A stretch of DNA of 64,000 nt from an uncultured Alistipes sp. (GTDB lineage: Bacteria > Bacteroidota > Bacteroidia > Bacteroidales > Rikenellaceae), in assembly GCA_900546065.1 (NCBI GenBank), contig URBK01000002.1:62001-126000 (forward strand). Reading direction: 5' to 3'. Below are positions 36,501 to 47,783 of this stretch, one piece after another. The notes below the pieces were generated by a model. The model did no database searches. It was not told the origin of the DNA and saw nothing but the letters and a program-made list of their open reading frames with translations. Position 1 is the first letter of the stretch, and each line of letters begins with the position of its first letter. The position numbers and the translations under genes are program-made.

Positions 36501-37851
36501 TGGGCTGGAAGGCCTGAATACCCAGACGGTGCAGCGTCGGAGCTCGGTTCATCAATACGGGGTGACCCTTGATGACATTCTCCAGAATGCCCCATATAAC
36601 GGGATCCTTGCGGTCGATGATCTTCTTGGCCGACTTTACGGTCTTGACGATGCCGCGCTCGATGAGCTTGCGGATAACGAAAGGCTTGTACAGCTCGGCC
36701 GCCATATCCTTCGGAATACCCATCTCGTGCATCTTCAGTTCGGGGCCTACGACGATGACCGAACGGGCCGAGTAGTCTACACGCTTACCCAGAAGGTTCT
36801 GACGGAAGCGGCCCTGCTTACCCTTGAGCGAGTCAGACAACGACTTGAGCGGTCGGTTGCTCTCGTTCTTGACGGCATTGCTCTTGCGCGAGTTGTCGAA
36901 CAGCGAGTCGACAGCCTCCTGCAACATACGCTTCTCGTTACGCAGAATCACCTCGGGAGCCTTGATCTCGATCAGACGCTTCAGACGGTTGTTACGTATG
37001 ATGACGCGACGGTAGAGATCGTTCAGATCCGACGTAGCGAAACGGCCGCCGTCGAGCGGCACCAGAGGACGCAACTCGGGCGGGATCACGGGGATCACGC
37101 TCAACACCATCCACTCGGGCTTGTTCAGACCCTTCGATGCGCGGAACGACTCTATGACGTTAAGCTGCTTGAGGGCCTCGCTCTTACGCTGCTGCGAGGT
37201 CTCGGTCGAGGCCTTGTGGCGCAGCGCATACGACATCGAGTCCAGATCCACGGCCTTCAGCAGGTCGTAGATGGCCTCGCCGCCCATCTTGGCGACGAAC
37301 TTGTCGGGATCGCTGTCGTCCAGCGCCTGATTGCCCTTTGGCAGGGCGGCCAGAACGTCGAGATACTCCTTCTCGGCCAGCGTCTGCAGACGCTCGATGC
37401 CCTGCTCGGCGGCAGCGCCGGCATTGATCACGACGTAACGCTCGTAGTAGATGATCGCCTCGAGCTTCTTGGTCGGAATACCCAGCAGGTAACCTATCTT
37501 CGAGGGCAGCGAACGGAAGTACCATATATGTACCACGGGCACCACAAGCGAGATGTGACCCATACGCTCACGGCGTACCTTCTTCTCGGTCACCTCCACA
37601 CCGCAGCGGTCGCAGACGATACCCTTGTAACGGATACGCTTATACTTGCCGCAATGGCACTCGTAATCCTTCACGGGGCCGAAGATGCGCTCGCAGAAGA
37701 GACCGTCGCGCTCGGGCTTGTAGGTACGGTAGTTGATAGTCTCGGGCTTCAGCACCTCGCCGCTCGACTGTGCCAGAATCTCCTCCGGCGAGGCCAGACC
37801 GATCGAAATGCGGCTGTAACCGTTCGACTGCTTGTTATCTTTGATTGCCAT
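33577..37851 (-). CDS. rpoC: RNA polymerase subunit beta'
   Basis: 1424 residues. The clamp zinc site [20 protein letters not shown] is near residue 70. The absolutely conserved active-site loop NADFDGDQM binds the catalytic magnesium. The second zinc site uses [13 protein letters not shown]. The C-terminus is short and acidic ([12 protein letters not shown]). Last gene of the cluster, 39 nt after rpoB, with a terminator right behind it. Confidence 0.99.
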   Translation of the reverse strand: MAIKDNKQSNGYSRISIGLASPEEILAQSSGEVLKPETINYRTYKPERDGLFCERIFGPVKDYECHCGKYKRIRYKGIVCDRCGVEVTEKKVRRERMGHISLVVPVVHIWYFRSLPSKIGYLLGIPTKKLEAIIYYERYVVINAGAAAEQGIERLQTLAEKEYLDVLAALPKGNQALDDSDPDKFVAKMGGEAIYDLLKAVDLDSMSYALRHKASTETSQQRKSEALKQLNVIESFRASKGLNKPEWMVLSVIPVIPPELRPLVPLDGGRFATSDLNDLYRRVIIRNNRLKRLIEIKAPEVILRNEKRMLQEAVDSLFDNSRKSNAVKNESNRPLKSLSDSLKGKQGRFRQNLLGKRVDYSARSVIVVGPELKMHEMGIPKDMAAELYKPFVIRKLIERGIVKTVKSAKKIIDRKDPVIWGILENVIKGHPVLMNRAPTLHRLGIQAFQPKLIEGKAMQLHPLACTAFNADFDGDQMAVHLPLGNAAILEAQLLMLGSHNVLNPANGAPITVPSQDMVLGLYYITKPRKGSKGEGLIFYGPEEAIIAYNEKRADLHAIVKCVVRDVDENGKPYEELKETTIGRILFNQVVPEEVGYINTVLTKKSLRDIIAVVLKKAGADKVANFLDDIKNMGYRMAFQGGLSFNLDAVVIPDSKQKLVEEGYAKADAIMDDYNMGLITNNERYNQIIDVWTNINNKLTKEVIDTLVKDQDGFNPVYMMLDSGARGSKEQIRQLSGMRGLMAKPQKSGVEGGQQVIENPILSNFKEGLSVLEYFISTHGARKGLADTALKTADAGYLTRRLVDVAQDVIINEEDCGTLRGLTATAIKRNDDVVQTLYDRILGRTALNDVIHPITGEVMCKAGEEITESIAEAIEKSPLESVEIRSVLTCESRHGVCAKCYGRNLATARMVQKGEVVGVIAAQSIGEPGTQLTLRTFHVGGVAGGTAVETNVVSKYEGRLEIDELRTIKGKHSNGSTVDIVISRQSEFRIVDPKTEIVLYTHSLPYASVLYMADGAEVKKGDLICEWDPYNAVIIAESEGKVVYDSVIEGVTYRDERDEQTGLSEKVVIESKDRTKNPVIRIVNKEGEDVKAYNLPVSAHIMVKDNAKIKAGDILIKIPRAVGKTGGDITGGLPRVTELFEARNPSNPAIVSEIDGEVSFGKIKRGNREIIITSKQGDVMKYLVPLSRQIVVQENDYVKAGMALSDGAITPSDILRILGPTKVQEYIVNEVQEVYRMQGVKINDKHFEVIVRQMMSKVKIEDPGDSRFFEDQIVDKWEFMDVNDELYDKVVVVDAGDSQNVQPGQIISMRKLRDENSSLKRRDLKPVQVRDIIPATSNQVLQGITRAALQTSSFISAASFQETTKVLNEAAIQGKVDPLENLKENVICGHLIPGGTGLREYDNLVVGLKADLDNLQNQNQSAAAE

Positions 37852-37890
37852 AATTCGAAATCTTTACTTTAATTGTACCACACCTTCATC

Positions 37891-40800
37891 TTATTCGAGT
37901 TTCACCGACAGAGCCAGACCGCGCAACTCGTGCAACAGTACGTTCATGGCCTCCGGCACACCCGGCTTGGGCAGATTGTCACCCTTGACGATGGCCTCGT
38001 AAGCCTTGGCACGGCCCGTCACGTCATCCGACTTGATGGTGAGGATCTCCTGAAGGATATTGGCGGCGCCGAAGCCCTCAAGAGCCCAGACTTCCATCTC
38101 ACCGAAACGCTGGCCTCCGAACTGAGCCTTACCTCCCAGAGGCTGCTGCGTGATGAGCGAGTAAGGACCGATCGAACGGGCGTGCATCTTGTCGTCGATC
38201 ATGTGGCCCAGCTTGAGCATGTAGATCACACCCACCGTAGCCGGCTGGTCGAACTTCTCGCCCGTGCCGCCATCGTAGAGGTAGGTACGGCCGCTGCGCG
38301 GTACGCCCGCCTTGGCCGTGTACTCGTTTATCTGCTCGAGTGAGGCGCCGTCGAAGATCGGCGTGGCGAAGGTCAGACCCAACTCGCGGCCGGCCCAGCC
38401 CAGAACCGTCTCGTAGATCTGTCCGAGGTTCATACGCGAAGGCACACCCAGCGGGTTCAGACAGATATCAACGATAGTACCGTCCTCGAGGAACGGCATG
38501 TCCTCGTCGCGGACAACCTTGGCCACGATACCCTTGTTACCGTGACGTCCGGCCATCTTGTCACCCACCTTCAGCTTACGCTTCTTGGCGATGTAGACCT
38601 TGGCCATCTGTATAACACCCGACGTGGGAAGCTCGTCACCGTTCGTAAGGTTGTACTTCTCGCGCTTGATGCGGGCGTCGGCCTTCTTCCACTCGATGAT
38701 ATAATTGTTTATGGTAGTCTCGATCAGAGAGTCCAGATGCTCGTCTCCGGTCCACTTGCAGCTGCCGAGATTCAGGTAGCTCGTAACGACACCCGTCTTC
38801 TCATCCTTGTCGCGCATGGCGATATCCTCGAGCATCTTCTGCGAGAACTTCGTACCCGGGGCATAGAGCTCCACGCCGAAGTAATCCGACACATTGGCCA
38901 CGACCTTGCCCTCGACAAGCGTCCAGAGCTTGCCTACGAGCACCTTCGTCAGCTCGGCAATCTCGCCGGCGAACTTCTCGTCCAGCTGCTCGAGCTGTGC
39001 GCGCTCCGCCGCCTTGCTCTTCTTCTCCTTCTGGGCATGGCTGTAGAGCTTCGTGTCGATAACCACACCGTGCAGCGACGGCTGCGCCTTGAGCGACGCA
39101 TCCTTCACGTCACCGGCCTTGTCGCCGAAGATCGCACGCAGGAGTTTCTCCTCGGGCGAAGGATCGCTCTCGCCCTTGGGCGTGATCTTACCTATAAGTA
39201 TATCGCCCGGATTGACCTCCGCACCCACACGGATGATACCGTTGGCATCCAGATCCTTCGTGGCGTCCTCGCTCACGTTGGGTATGTCCGAGGTAAGCTC
39301 CTCGACACCGCGCTTGGTGTCGCGCACCTCCATGATATACTCGTCGACGTGTACCGACGTGAAGATATCCTCACGCTGGATACGCTCCGAGATAACGATT
39401 GCATCCTCGAAGTTGTAACCCTTCCACGGCATGAATGCGACCTTCAGGTTGCGGCCCAGAGCCAGCTCGCCGTTCTGCGTCGAGTAGCCCTCCGTAAGGA
39501 TCTGACCCTTGGTGACATGCTCGCCCGTCAGTACGATAGGCTTCAGCGTCACGGTCGTATTCTGGTTGGTACGGCGGAATCGGGGCAGCGTGTAGGTCGT
39601 AACCTCGGGAGCGAACGAGCAGATGCGCTCCTCCTCCGTACGCTCGTAACGGATCTGTATCTTCGTGGCATCCGAGAAGACAACCTCGCCGTCACCCTCG
39701 GCAACGACCTGTATGCGGCTGTCGATGATCATATCCTTCTCGATACCGGTACCGACGATAGGAGCCTCGCACGTGATCAGAGGCACGGCCTGACGCATCA
39801 TGTTCGATCCCATGAGCGCACGGTTCGCATCGTCGTGCTCGAGGAACGGGATAAGGCTGGCCGCGATCGAGGCGATCTGGTTCGGCGCCACATCCATCAG
39901 CGTCACGTCCTTGGCCGTCACGACGGGGAAGTCGGCACCCTCACGAGCCTTGATACGGTCGGCATTGATGAAGTTGCCCTCGTCGTCGATAGGCTCGTTC
40001 GACTGCGCAACGACATGTCCGTCCTCAGCCTCGGCCGAATAGTACTTGATATGCGAATTGTCCATGTCGACCTTGCCGTCGGTAACCGTACGGTAGGGGG
40101 TCTCGATGAAGCCCATATCCGAAATCTTGGCATAGACGCACAGCGACGAGATCAGACCGATGTTCGGGCCTTCGGGAGACTCGATCGTGCAGAGACGTCC
40201 GTAATGCGTATAGTGCACGTCGCGCACCTCGAATCCCGCACGGTCACGCGACAGACCGCCCGGACCCAGCGCCGAAAGACGACGCTTGTGCGTGATCTCG
40301 GCCAACGGGTTGATCTGATCCATGAACTGCGAGAGCTGGCTGGTTCCGAAGAACGAATTCACTACGCTCGACAGCGTCTTGGCATTGATAAGGTCCACGG
40401 GTGTGAAGACCTCGTTGTCGCGCACGTTCATCCTCTCGCGGATGGTGCGGGCCATGCGTACGAATCCTACCGAGAACTGGTTTGCCAGCTGCTCGCCCAC
40501 GGTGCGTACGCGACGGTTCGACAGGTGGTCGATATCGTCGACCTCGGCCTTCGAGTTGATGAGCTGAATGAGGTATTTGATGATCTCGATGATATCCTCG
40601 CGCGTAAGTATGCGGATCGAGGGGTCGATATCCAGATTCAGCTTCGTGTTTATGCGGTAACGACCTACGTTGCCCAGATCGTAACGCTTGTCCGAGAAGA
40701 AGAGCTTGTCGATGACGTCGCGCGCCGTCGCCTCATCGGGCGGCTCCGAGGCGCGCAACTGCCTGTAGATATATACGACAGCCTCCTTTTCCGAGTTGCA

Positions 40801-41748
40801 GGGATCCTTCTGCAACGTATTGTATATGATCGAGAAGTCGATGCCCGACGCATTCTCCTTGTGCAGCAGGATGGTCTTGGCGCCGCTCTCTATGATGGCG
40901 TCGATGTGATCCTCCGTGAGCTCGACCTCACGATCGACGATGACATTGTTACGCTCGATGGTCACAACCTCGCCCGTATCCTCGTCGACGAAGTCCTCGA
41001 CCCAGCTCGACAGCACACGCGCCGCCAGCTTGCGGCCTACGGCCTTCTTCAGGTTGCTCTTGGTGACCTTGACCTCGTCGGCCAGATCGAATATCTCGAG
41101 GATCTGCTGGTCGGTCTCGAAGCCTATGGCACGCAGAAGAGTCGTGACGGGCAACTTCTTCTTGCGGTCGATATAGGCATACATCACATTGTTGATGTCC
41201 GTGGCGAACTCGATCCATGAGCCCTTGAACGGAATGATTCGCGCCGAATAGAGCTTCGTGCCGTTGGTGTGCATGCTCTGGCCGAAGAATACGCCCGGCG
41301 AACGGTGCAACTGCGATACGATGACGCGCTCGGCACCGTTGAAGACGAACGTACCACGCTCGGTCATGTAGGGTATCGTGCCGAAATAGACGTCCTGCAC
41401 CACCACGCCGAAATCCTCATGCTCGTCATCGGTACAGTACAGCTTCAACTTGGCCTTCAGGGGCACGCTGTACGTAAGGCCGCGCTCGAGACACTCCTCG
41501 ATCGAGTAACGGGGCGGATCAATATAGTAATCGATGAACTCCAGAACGAAGTTGTTCCGGGTGTCGGTGATTGGAAAATTCTCCTGAAACACTTTGTAAA
41601 GGCCTTCGTTCTTGCGGTTCTCGGCCGTCGTGTCCATCTGGAAAAAATCGCGGAATGATTTAAGCTGTACCTCCAGCAGGTCGGGATAGGGAACCCTGTT
41701 CTTGACCGTAGAGAAGCTAATTCTTTGTTGTTGTTTTGATGTGGACAT
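37891..41748 (-). CDS. rpoB: RNA polymerase subunit beta
   Basis: 1285 residues. Rifampicin-region signatures are visible ([25 protein letters not shown] is the region, near residue 455), as is the C-terminal [21 protein letters not shown] switch ([17 protein letters not shown]). It starts 241 nt after rplL, a gap that contains an attenuator-like hairpin and two perfect palindromes. No rifampicin-resistance change is evident by eye. Confidence 0.99.
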   Translation of the reverse strand: MSTSKQQQRISFSTVKNRVPYPDLLEVQLKSFRDFFQMDTTAENRKNEGLYKVFQENFPITDTRNNFVLEFIDYYIDPPRYSIEECLERGLTYSVPLKAKLKLYCTDDEHEDFGVVVQDVYFGTIPYMTERGTFVFNGAERVIVSQLHRSPGVFFGQSMHTNGTKLYSARIIPFKGSWIEFATDINNVMYAYIDRKKKLPVTTLLRAIGFETDQQILEIFDLADEVKVTKSNLKKAVGRKLAARVLSSWVEDFVDEDTGEVVTIERNNVIVDREVELTEDHIDAIIESGAKTILLHKENASGIDFSIIYNTLQKDPCNSEKEAVVYIYRQLRASEPPDEATARDVIDKLFFSDKRYDLGNVGRYRINTKLNLDIDPSIRILTREDIIEIIKYLIQLINSKAEVDDIDHLSNRRVRTVGEQLANQFSVGFVRMARTIRERMNVRDNEVFTPVDLINAKTLSSVVNSFFGTSQLSQFMDQINPLAEITHKRRLSALGPGGLSRDRAGFEVRDVHYTHYGRLCTIESPEGPNIGLISSLCVYAKISDMGFIETPYRTVTDGKVDMDNSHIKYYSAEAEDGHVVAQSNEPIDDEGNFINADRIKAREGADFPVVTAKDVTLMDVAPNQIASIAASLIPFLEHDDANRALMGSNMMRQAVPLITCEAPIVGTGIEKDMIIDSRIQVVAEGDGEVVFSDATKIQIRYERTEEERICSFAPEVTTYTLPRFRRTNQNTTVTLKPIVLTGEHVTKGQILTEGYSTQNGELALGRNLKVAFMPWKGYNFEDAIVISERIQREDIFTSVHVDEYIMEVRDTKRGVEELTSDIPNVSEDATKDLDANGIIRVGAEVNPGDILIGKITPKGESDPSPEEKLLRAIFGDKAGDVKDASLKAQPSLHGVVIDTKLYSHAQKEKKSKAAERAQLEQLDEKFAGEIAELTKVLVGKLWTLVEGKVVANVSDYFGVELYAPGTKFSQKMLEDIAMRDKDEKTGVVTSYLNLGSCKWTGDEHLDSLIETTINNYIIEWKKADARIKREKYNLTNGDELPTSGVIQMAKVYIAKKRKLKVGDKMAGRHGNKGIVAKVVRDEDMPFLEDGTIVDICLNPLGVPSRMNLGQIYETVLGWAGRELGLTFATPIFDGASLEQINEYTAKAGVPRSGRTYLYDGGTGEKFDQPATVGVIYMLKLGHMIDDKMHARSIGPYSLITQQPLGGKAQFGGQRFGEMEVWALEGFGAANILQEILTIKSDDVTGRAKAYEAIVKGDNLPKPGVPEAMNVLLHELRGLALSVKLE

Positions 41749-41770
41749 CTTAAATCAGTTTTGTTGAAGT

Positions 41771-41797
41771 GTGAGTACTCACGGGGTGCGCACCCCG
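41771..41797 (-). promoter_or_regulatory. Two abutting palindromes in the rpoB leader
   Basis: GTGAGTACTCAC (41771-41782) and CGGGGTGCGCACCCCG (41782-41797) are both perfectly self-complementary and share one base. They lie 23-49 nt before the rpoB ATG, where they could fold in the mRNA and affect rpoB translation or RNA processing. Confidence 0.55.
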
Positions 41798-41918
41798 AAA
41801 AAGCGGGTCTCTCAATATCCCGCTAATGCCCTCAGTGCAAGTACCATACACAGTGAGAGCATTCAATAATTCCAAAGTAGGGGCACAGCTCCGACGGCAC
41901 TCCCGAACTTTAGACCAG

Positions 41919-41958
41919 AAAAGGTATAGGGCTTACACGGGCGTGTAAGCTCTATACC
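41919..41958 (-). terminator. Attenuator-like hairpin between rplL and rpoB
   Basis: A 17-bp stem with one wobble (arms 41923-41939 and 41942-41958), then TTTT on the minus strand, 31 nt after the rplL stop. It is probably a partial terminator that lowers rpoBC relative to the ribosomal proteins, as known at this junction in E. coli. Confidence 0.75.
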
Positions 41959-41989
41959 CGAGTTGTCTGAAACTTTATAAGCAAAGTAA

Positions 41990-42364
41990 CTACTTAACCT
42001 CAACTTCAGCACCTGCCTCCTCGAGAGTAGCCTTTACAGACTCGGCCTCCTCCTTAGAGACACCCTCCTTAACGGCCTTGGGAGCGCCGTCTACCAGAGC
42101 CTTGGCATCGCCCAGCGAAAGACCTGCGATATCCTTAACGGCCTTGATAACCTGAAGCTTAGCCTGTCCTGCGTTTACCAGAATCACGTCGAACGTGCTC
42201 TTCTCGGCAGCAGCGGCCTCACCTGCAGCGGCAGGTGCAGCAACTGCAACAGCGGCAGCAGCCGGCTCGATACCATACTCCTCCTTGAGGATAGTAGCCA
42301 ATTCATTTACCTCCTTAACTGTCAAATTTACCAATTCTTCAGCTAATACCTTTACATCTGCCAT
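41990..42364 (-). CDS. rplL: Ribosomal protein bL12 (L7/L12)
   Basis: 124 residues: N-terminal dimerisation domain (1-35), Ala/Pro-rich hinge (about 36-55), and the C-terminal factor-binding domain with [15 protein letters not shown]. It forms the ribosomal stalk on L10 and recruits GTPase factors. It follows rplJ after 38 nt and precedes the attenuator. Confidence 0.99.
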   Translation of the reverse strand: MADVKVLAEELVNLTVKEVNELATILKEEYGIEPAAAAVAVAAPAAAGEAAAAEKSTFDVILVNAGQAKLQVIKAVKDIAGLSLGDAKALVDGAPKAVKEGVSKEEAESVKATLEEAGAEVEVK

Positions 42365-42402
42365 AGTTGTATAACTTTTTTTAAATTTTGTTTTTGTTTT
42401 GA

Positions 42403-42927
42403 TTAATTGTTTCTCTCTTCGAGTGCCTTCACTAAGCCGGCAATCTTCTGACCCGCATTAGCCTGCAATGCGGAAATAACATTCTTTGCCGGAGACTGCA
42501 GCAGCGAGATGATATCGCCGATGAGTTCCTCGCGGCTCTTGATGTTGCAAAGCGTCTCGATCTGATTGTCGCCCACATATACGCACCCCTCGACATACGC
42601 AGCCTTCAATACGGGCTTGTCGCATGACTTGCGGAACTCCTTTATAACTACGGCGGGCGCCTTACCCGTTTCGGTGAACATCACCGACGTAGAACCCTCG
42701 AGTACTCCGACCAACTCCGACTCGGCCTTCTCGACGCGCTCCAGAGCCTTGGTCAACAGCGTGTTCTTGACGACGACCAGCTTGATGCCGTTCTCGAAGC
42801 ACTTGCGGCGCAGCGAGGCGGTCTGCTCGGCGTTCAATGACTCGATGTCCGTAATGTAGAAGTGAGGGTAGTGATTGAGCTGCTCGGTAAGACCGTTGAT
42901 GACGGCCAGTTTCTCTTCTCTTGTCAT
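42403..42927 (-). CDS. rplJ: Ribosomal protein uL10
   Basis: 174 residues, stalk base protein that carries L7/L12 dimers on its C-terminal helix. N-terminal RNA-binding domain includes [19 protein letters not shown]. Only 18 nt separate it from rplA, so the long L10-binding leader known upstream of E. coli rplJ is absent here. Confidence 0.98.
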   Translation of the reverse strand: MTREEKLAVINGLTEQLNHYPHFYITDIESLNAEQTASLRRKCFENGIKLVVVKNTLLTKALERVEKAESELVGVLEGSTSVMFTETGKAPAVVIKEFRKSCDKPVLKAAYVEGCVYVGDNQIETLCNIKSREELIGDIISLLQSPAKNVISALQANAGQKIAGLVKALEERNN

Positions 42928-42945
42928 ATCGTTCTCCTCCTTCCT

Positions 42946-43644
42946 TTACTTGGTTTCTACTGACTTGGGATCGATCTGCACACCCGGACTCATCGTCGTC
43001 GAGAGATAGATGCTCAACACGTATGCGCCCTTTGCGGCAGACGGCTTCAGCTTGATGATAGTGTTTATGACCTCCTTCGCGTTATCCACGATCTGATCGG
43101 CCGTGAACGAGATCTTGCCGATAGAGGTGTGGATGATACCGTACTTGTCGACCTTGAAGTCGATCTTTCCGGCCTTGACCTCCGATACGGCCTTGGCTAT
43201 ATCCATCGTAACGGTACCCGTCTTGGGGTTAGGCATAAGGCCGCGGGGACCCAGAATACGGCCCAGTGAGCCGACCTTACCCATTACGTTCGGGGTACAA
43301 ATGATTACGTCTACGTCGGTCCAACCGCTCTTGATCTTATCGACATACTCGTCCAGACCTACATAATCGGCGCCGGCTGCAGTGGCCTCGGCCTCCTTCT
43401 CAGGAGTACAGAGTACCAACACGCGAACCGTCTTGCCCGTACCGTGAGGAAGCGTGACAACGCCACGAACCATCTGGTTGGCCTTACGAGGATCGACGCC
43501 CAAACGAACGTCGACGTCTACCGAAGCATCAAATTTCGTAAAGGTAATTTCCTTCAGAAGAGATGCCGCCTCGGCAAGCTTGTAGGCCTTGTGGGGCTCG
43601 ACCTTTGCGTAGGCTGCTTTTTGATTTTTTGTCAATTTACTCAT
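42946..43644 (-). CDS. rplA: Ribosomal protein uL1
   Basis: 232 residues of the L1 stalk. Signatures include [20 protein letters not shown] at the N-terminal domain and [20 protein letters not shown] in the middle. It is coupled to rplK (12-nt gap). In other bacteria L1 represses its own operon by binding the mRNA. Confidence 0.99.
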   Translation of the reverse strand: MSKLTKNQKAAYAKVEPHKAYKLAEAASLLKEITFTKFDASVDVDVRLGVDPRKANQMVRGVVTLPHGTGKTVRVLVLCTPEKEAEATAAGADYVGLDEYVDKIKSGWTDVDVIICTPNVMGKVGSLGRILGPRGLMPNPKTGTVTMDIAKAVSEVKAGKIDFKVDKYGIIHTSIGKISFTADQIVDNAKEVINTIIKLKPSAAKGAYVLSIYLSTTMSPGVQIDPKSVETK

Positions 43645-43656
43645 CTCGTAACTAAA

Positions 43657-44097
43657 TTACAGGTTAGGAAATTCCCCCACTACGCTGATACCCATACTGC
43701 GGGCAGTACCGGCTACCATGCGCATTGCGGCTTCGATGGTGAAGCAGTTCAGGTCCGGCATCTTGTCCTCGGCGATAGCCTTGACTTGATCCCACGTGAT
43801 CTCCGCAACCTTCGTACGGTTGGGCTGCGCTGATCCGCTCTTGATCTTGGCTGCTTCCTTGAGCTGGATGGCTACGGGCGGCTGTTTTACAACAAAGTCG
43901 AAAGACTTATCGCTATAAACTGTAATGATGACTGGAAGAACCTTGCCTGCCTTGTCCTGCGTGCGTGCGTTGAACTGCTTGCAGAAGTCCATGATGTTGA
44001 CTCCCTTGGAACCCAACGCAGGGCCGACTGGAGGCGAAGGATTGGCAGCACCACCTTTGATCTGCAATTTGATAAATGCAGCAACCTCTTTTGCCAT
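43657..44097 (-). CDS. rplK: Ribosomal protein uL11
   Basis: 146 residues. N-terminal domain with [20 protein letters not shown], then the rRNA-binding C-terminal domain ending [15 protein letters not shown]. It forms the GTPase-associated centre with 23S rRNA. 16 nt after nusG. Confidence 0.99.
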   Translation of the reverse strand: MAKEVAAFIKLQIKGGAANPSPPVGPALGSKGVNIMDFCKQFNARTQDKAGKVLPVIITVYSDKSFDFVVKQPPVAIQLKEAAKIKSGSAQPNRTKVAEITWDQVKAIAEDKMPDLNCFTIEAAMRMVAGTARSMGISVVGEFPNL

Positions 44098-44113
44098 AAT
44101 TTTCCTTGGTTAA

Positions 44114-44674
44114 TTATTCTTTTTCAACTTGCATAAAGCTCAACTCCATAGGAGTCTTGCGGCCGAAAATCTTCACCGAGACCGTAAGTTTCTTACGCTC
44201 GTTGTCGACTGCCTCAATAGTACCTTGGAAGCTTGAGAATGGACCGTCCGTAACCTTGACGATCTCGCCGACAACGAAAGGAACTTCGTTCTCTTCCTCC
44301 TGCGTGCTGAGCTCATCGACACGGCCGAGGATGCGGCTCACCTCCTGTGGACGCAGAGGCGTAGCTATCATCTTGCGGCTGTCCTCCTTGGTATCGCCGA
44401 GGAATCCCAGCACATTGGGTGTATTGCGAATGATAATCGGTATCTGACCTACGAAAGCTGCTTCTATCAACACGTATCCCGGATAAGAGACTCTCTCCTT
44501 CGAGATCTTCTTTCCGTTGCGGATGGTATATACCTTTTCAGTCGGGATGAGTATCTGTGAAATATACTCCTCCAGATGATTGTGGCGCACTTCGGACTCG
44601 ATATACTCTTTGACCTTCTGCTCCTTACCGCCTATGGCGCGGATAACATACCACTCCTTCTTTATTTCGCTCAT
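44114..44674 (-). CDS. nusG: Transcription termination/antitermination protein NusG
   Basis: 186 residues: NGN domain (KKEWYVIRAIGGKEQKVKEY) and a C-terminal KOW domain (VGEIVKVTDGPFSSFQGTIE). Links RNA polymerase to the ribosome and Rho. The start at 44674 (MSEIKKEW) is preferred over the frame to 44692, which would abut secE. A longer insert in the NGN domain fits Bacteroidetes NusG. Confidence 0.97.
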   Translation of the reverse strand: MSEIKKEWYVIRAIGGKEQKVKEYIESEVRHNHLEEYISQILIPTEKVYTIRNGKKISKERVSYPGYVLIEAAFVGQIPIIIRNTPNVLGFLGDTKEDSRKMIATPLRPQEVSRILGRVDELSTQEEENEVPFVVGEIVKVTDGPFSSFQGTIEAVDNERKKLTVSVKIFGRKTPMELSFMQVEKE

Positions 44675-44692
44675 CGTCTCGTGTAAAAACAA

Positions 44693-44890
44693 TTAACGAC
44701 CAATATTTCCCAACGTGTCGTAGATTGCAGCCATGATGTTCTCGAACGAGATGTCCATAACCAGCACTACAAGCGCAAAAATGACCGAAGCCACCATGAC
44801 TACGATCGTTGAATTCTGCAACTGAGCGAACGACGGCCAAGACACCTTGTGAACAAGCTCGTTATAGGATTCTTTTACGTAATTGAACAT
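44693..44890 (-). CDS. secE: Preprotein translocase subunit SecE
   Basis: 65 residues with one membrane helix (about 30-50) after the conserved amphipathic segment ESYNELVHKVSWPSF. Essential part of SecYEG. It lies between tRNA-Trp (19 nt) and nusG (18 nt), the standard position. Confidence 0.97.
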   Translation of the reverse strand: MFNYVKESYNELVHKVSWPSFAQLQNSTIVVMVASVIFALVVLVMDISFENIMAAIYDTLGNIGR

Positions 44891-44909
44891 AACGTTTTCT
44901 GTTAATTTG

Positions 44910-44980
44910 CAGGAGCAGAGAGATTCGAACTCCCATCAACGGTTTTGGAGACCGCTATTCTACCCTTGAACTATGCTCCT
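44910..44980 (-). tRNA. tRNA-Trp (anticodon CCA)
   Basis: Minus strand: acceptor AGGAGCA/TGCTCCT with discriminator G. Anticodon loop CTCCAAA gives CCA. T-loop TTCGAAT. Located between tuf and secE, its usual place. Confidence 0.97.
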
Positions 44981-45023
44981 ATTAAGAGGCGGCCCGAGAG
45001 CCGCCTCGTATATATTCCGAGTA

Positions 45024-46208
<1,185 letters not shown>

Positions 46209-46332
46209 AGTATTATAAGTATTTAAGTTAAAAATTACTCTTTCATTTGTCGGCAACGCTACTCCTTTTTGCAGACAAACGGGTAACACGCTCCCGCCAC
46301 ACAGGCTTGGAGAAACGTGCTACCGTCTCTTG

Positions 46333-46405
46333 AGCGGAAGACGAGGCTCAAACTCGCGACCCTTAGCTTGGAAGGCTAATGCTCTATCAACTGAGCTACT
46401 TCCGC
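46333..46405 (-). tRNA. tRNA-Gly (anticodon TCC)
   Basis: Minus strand: acceptor GCGGAAG/CTTCCGC, D-arm AGCTCAGTTGATAGAGC, anticodon loop CTTCCAA giving TCC, discriminator T. No CCA encoded. Confidence 0.97.
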
Positions 46406-46476
46406 AAAAACAAACCGCATCAGAGCATGCATCCTTCATTTGTCAATGATATTGCAACCCCGACCGGTTCAACAAG

Positions 46477-46559
46477 TGGGAAGAGATGGATTCGAACCAC
46501 CGAAGGCGTACGCCAGCAGATTTACAGTCTGCCCCATTTGGCCACTCTGGTATCTTCCC
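46477..46559 (-). tRNA. tRNA-Tyr (anticodon GTA)
   Basis: Minus strand: acceptor GGGAAGA/TCTTCCC, anticodon loop CTGTAAA giving GTA, long class II variable arm, T-loop TTCGAAT, discriminator A. Confidence 0.97.
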
Positions 46560-46600
46560 ATTTTATTTTGCAGTCGAATGTCGGCTGGCGCTCGGCACAG

Positions 46601-46674
46601 AGCCGATGGAGGGATTCGAACCCCCGACCAGCTGATTACAAATCAGCTGCTCTGGCCAACTGAGCTACATCGGC
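46601..46674 (-). tRNA. tRNA-Thr (anticodon TGT)
   Basis: Minus strand: acceptor GCCGATG/CATCGGC, anticodon loop TTTGTAA giving TGT, T-loop TTCGAAT, discriminator T. First gene of the tRNA-tuf-rpo cluster. Confidence 0.97.
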
Positions 46675-46694
46675 ATTTCAACCGCTTCGGGATG

Positions 46695-46725
46695 CAAAGA
46701 TAGGGAGAAAATTTCAATTTCCAAA
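46695..46725 (-). promoter_or_regulatory. Promoter of the tRNA-tuf-ribosomal-rpo cluster
   Basis: The minus strand reads TTTG (46722-46725), a 19-nt spacer, then TATCTTTG (46695-46702): a perfect Bacteroidetes promoter about 20 nt before tRNA-Thr. It may drive the whole ~13 kb cluster. Confidence 0.85.
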
Positions 46726-46877
46726 TTTACCGGCTCTTTTTTGTTGTGATCCGGTGATTTTTCTCCTCAAGCTCCGCATTGCTCGCTCAAAGAACCGTCG
46801 ATTTTCGCCACGCCGATTACGGGACGGGAAAATCGACTGCAAATATAAACACTTTCCGTAAATTAAAAAACAAAGAG

Positions 46878-46911
46878 ACGGTTTTTTTATCTTTTTGCAT
46901 AAAAAAACCGC
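46878..46911 (-). terminator. Terminator after the 46981 outer-membrane gene
   Basis: Arms 46879-46890 and 46899-46910 form an AT-rich 12-bp hairpin, flanked by further T/A runs on the minus strand. It lies ahead of the cluster promoter. Confidence 0.6.
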
Positions 46912-46980
46912 CTTTGGGGCTATACCTTATTATATAACGAAGCGCGGCCGTACGTACCATACCGGCGGCTGACGATGGTG

Positions 46981-47481
46981 TCAGAAGCGCAGTCCGACCT
47001 TGATGCCGCCCTCCGACGACTCGAAATTAACCGCCACATATACGCCGAAGACCACACGCCGGTGGACGCATCCGATGCCGCCGCCGACCATCGGGCGCAC
47101 GTAACCGTGGCTGTGGCCGCCGCCTCCGGGCCACTCCATCATACCCTGCACGCCACCCTGAAGGTTCAGGTAGGGGCAGAAGCGCCTGTCGGGGGTTATA
47201 TAGAGTTTCACGTCGGCGAAAGCGGCAAGGCCCGCCGTATTGAGTTTGCGCTGCACCTCCTCGGAGGTTATCTGCTGGCCGTGGTATGTCGTGCGCACGC
47301 CGCCGCCCAGAAAGAATGTCGGCGAGAATCGCCGTCCGTGTACCGTTTCGATCATGGCGAATGAGTTGTCACGATAGACGAGGCCGCCTATACTCAACTC
47401 CCCCTCATATACCTTTCCGCTCTGAGCATGCGCCGCCGTGAAAAACAGCACCGCCGCCAACAATGACACAATCTTCCGCAT
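46981..47481 (-). CDS. Small outer-membrane beta-barrel-like protein
   Basis: 166 residues with a signal peptide (MRKIVSLLAAVLFFTAAHAQ). The mature part shows alternating aromatic and glycine-rich strands (FFLGGGVRTTYHG, VRPMVGGGIGCVHRRVVFGVYVAV) and ends in a C-terminal aromatic (KVGLRF), the usual mark for barrel insertion. No specific family is recognised. The start at 47481 skips three extra residues of the longer frame. Promoter at 47548-47579. Confidence 0.75.
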   Translation of the reverse strand: MRKIVSLLAAVLFFTAAHAQSGKVYEGELSIGGLVYRDNSFAMIETVHGRRFSPTFFLGGGVRTTYHGQQITSEEVQRKLNTAGLAAFADVKLYITPDRRFCPYLNLQGGVQGMMEWPGGGGHSHGYVRPMVGGGIGCVHRRVVFGVYVAVNFESSEGGIKVGLRF

Positions 47482-47547
47482 AAGAAACAAAATTTACTGT
47501 TCGACAAACACTCCGCGCATCCACCGTGCGGACACAGTTTCTACGTA

Positions 47548-47579
47548 CAAATGTAGGAAAAGCCGCTGTCAAAGGCAAA
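47548..47579 (-). promoter_or_regulatory. Promoter of the small outer-membrane protein gene
   Basis: TTTG (47576-47579), a 20-nt spacer and TACATTTG (47548-47555) on the minus strand. Confidence 0.7.
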
Positions 47580-47783
47580 TTTTCATCCGCCCCGTCCAAG
47601 GCCCATCCTGCATTCCAAATATACGAATAAAATCCGATTGCGGCAAGATCCCAAACATTTTATGGTATTGCACCGACCGCATGACGCATAGCCGCGCGCA
47701 TGGGGCGCCGACTTCTCCTCCGCACGGCATCGCCGAAGTTGTCCGGTATCATTTCCCACCGACAGCCGACCGGAGCGAGTAGT

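Noticed and set aside
38542..41220. Long plus-strand open frame (892 codons) opposite rpoB
   Set aside because: Shadow of rpoB with no start context or recognisable domain.
46379..46703. Open frames across the tRNA-Gly/Tyr/Thr cluster
   Set aside because: They read through tRNA genes on the opposite strand.
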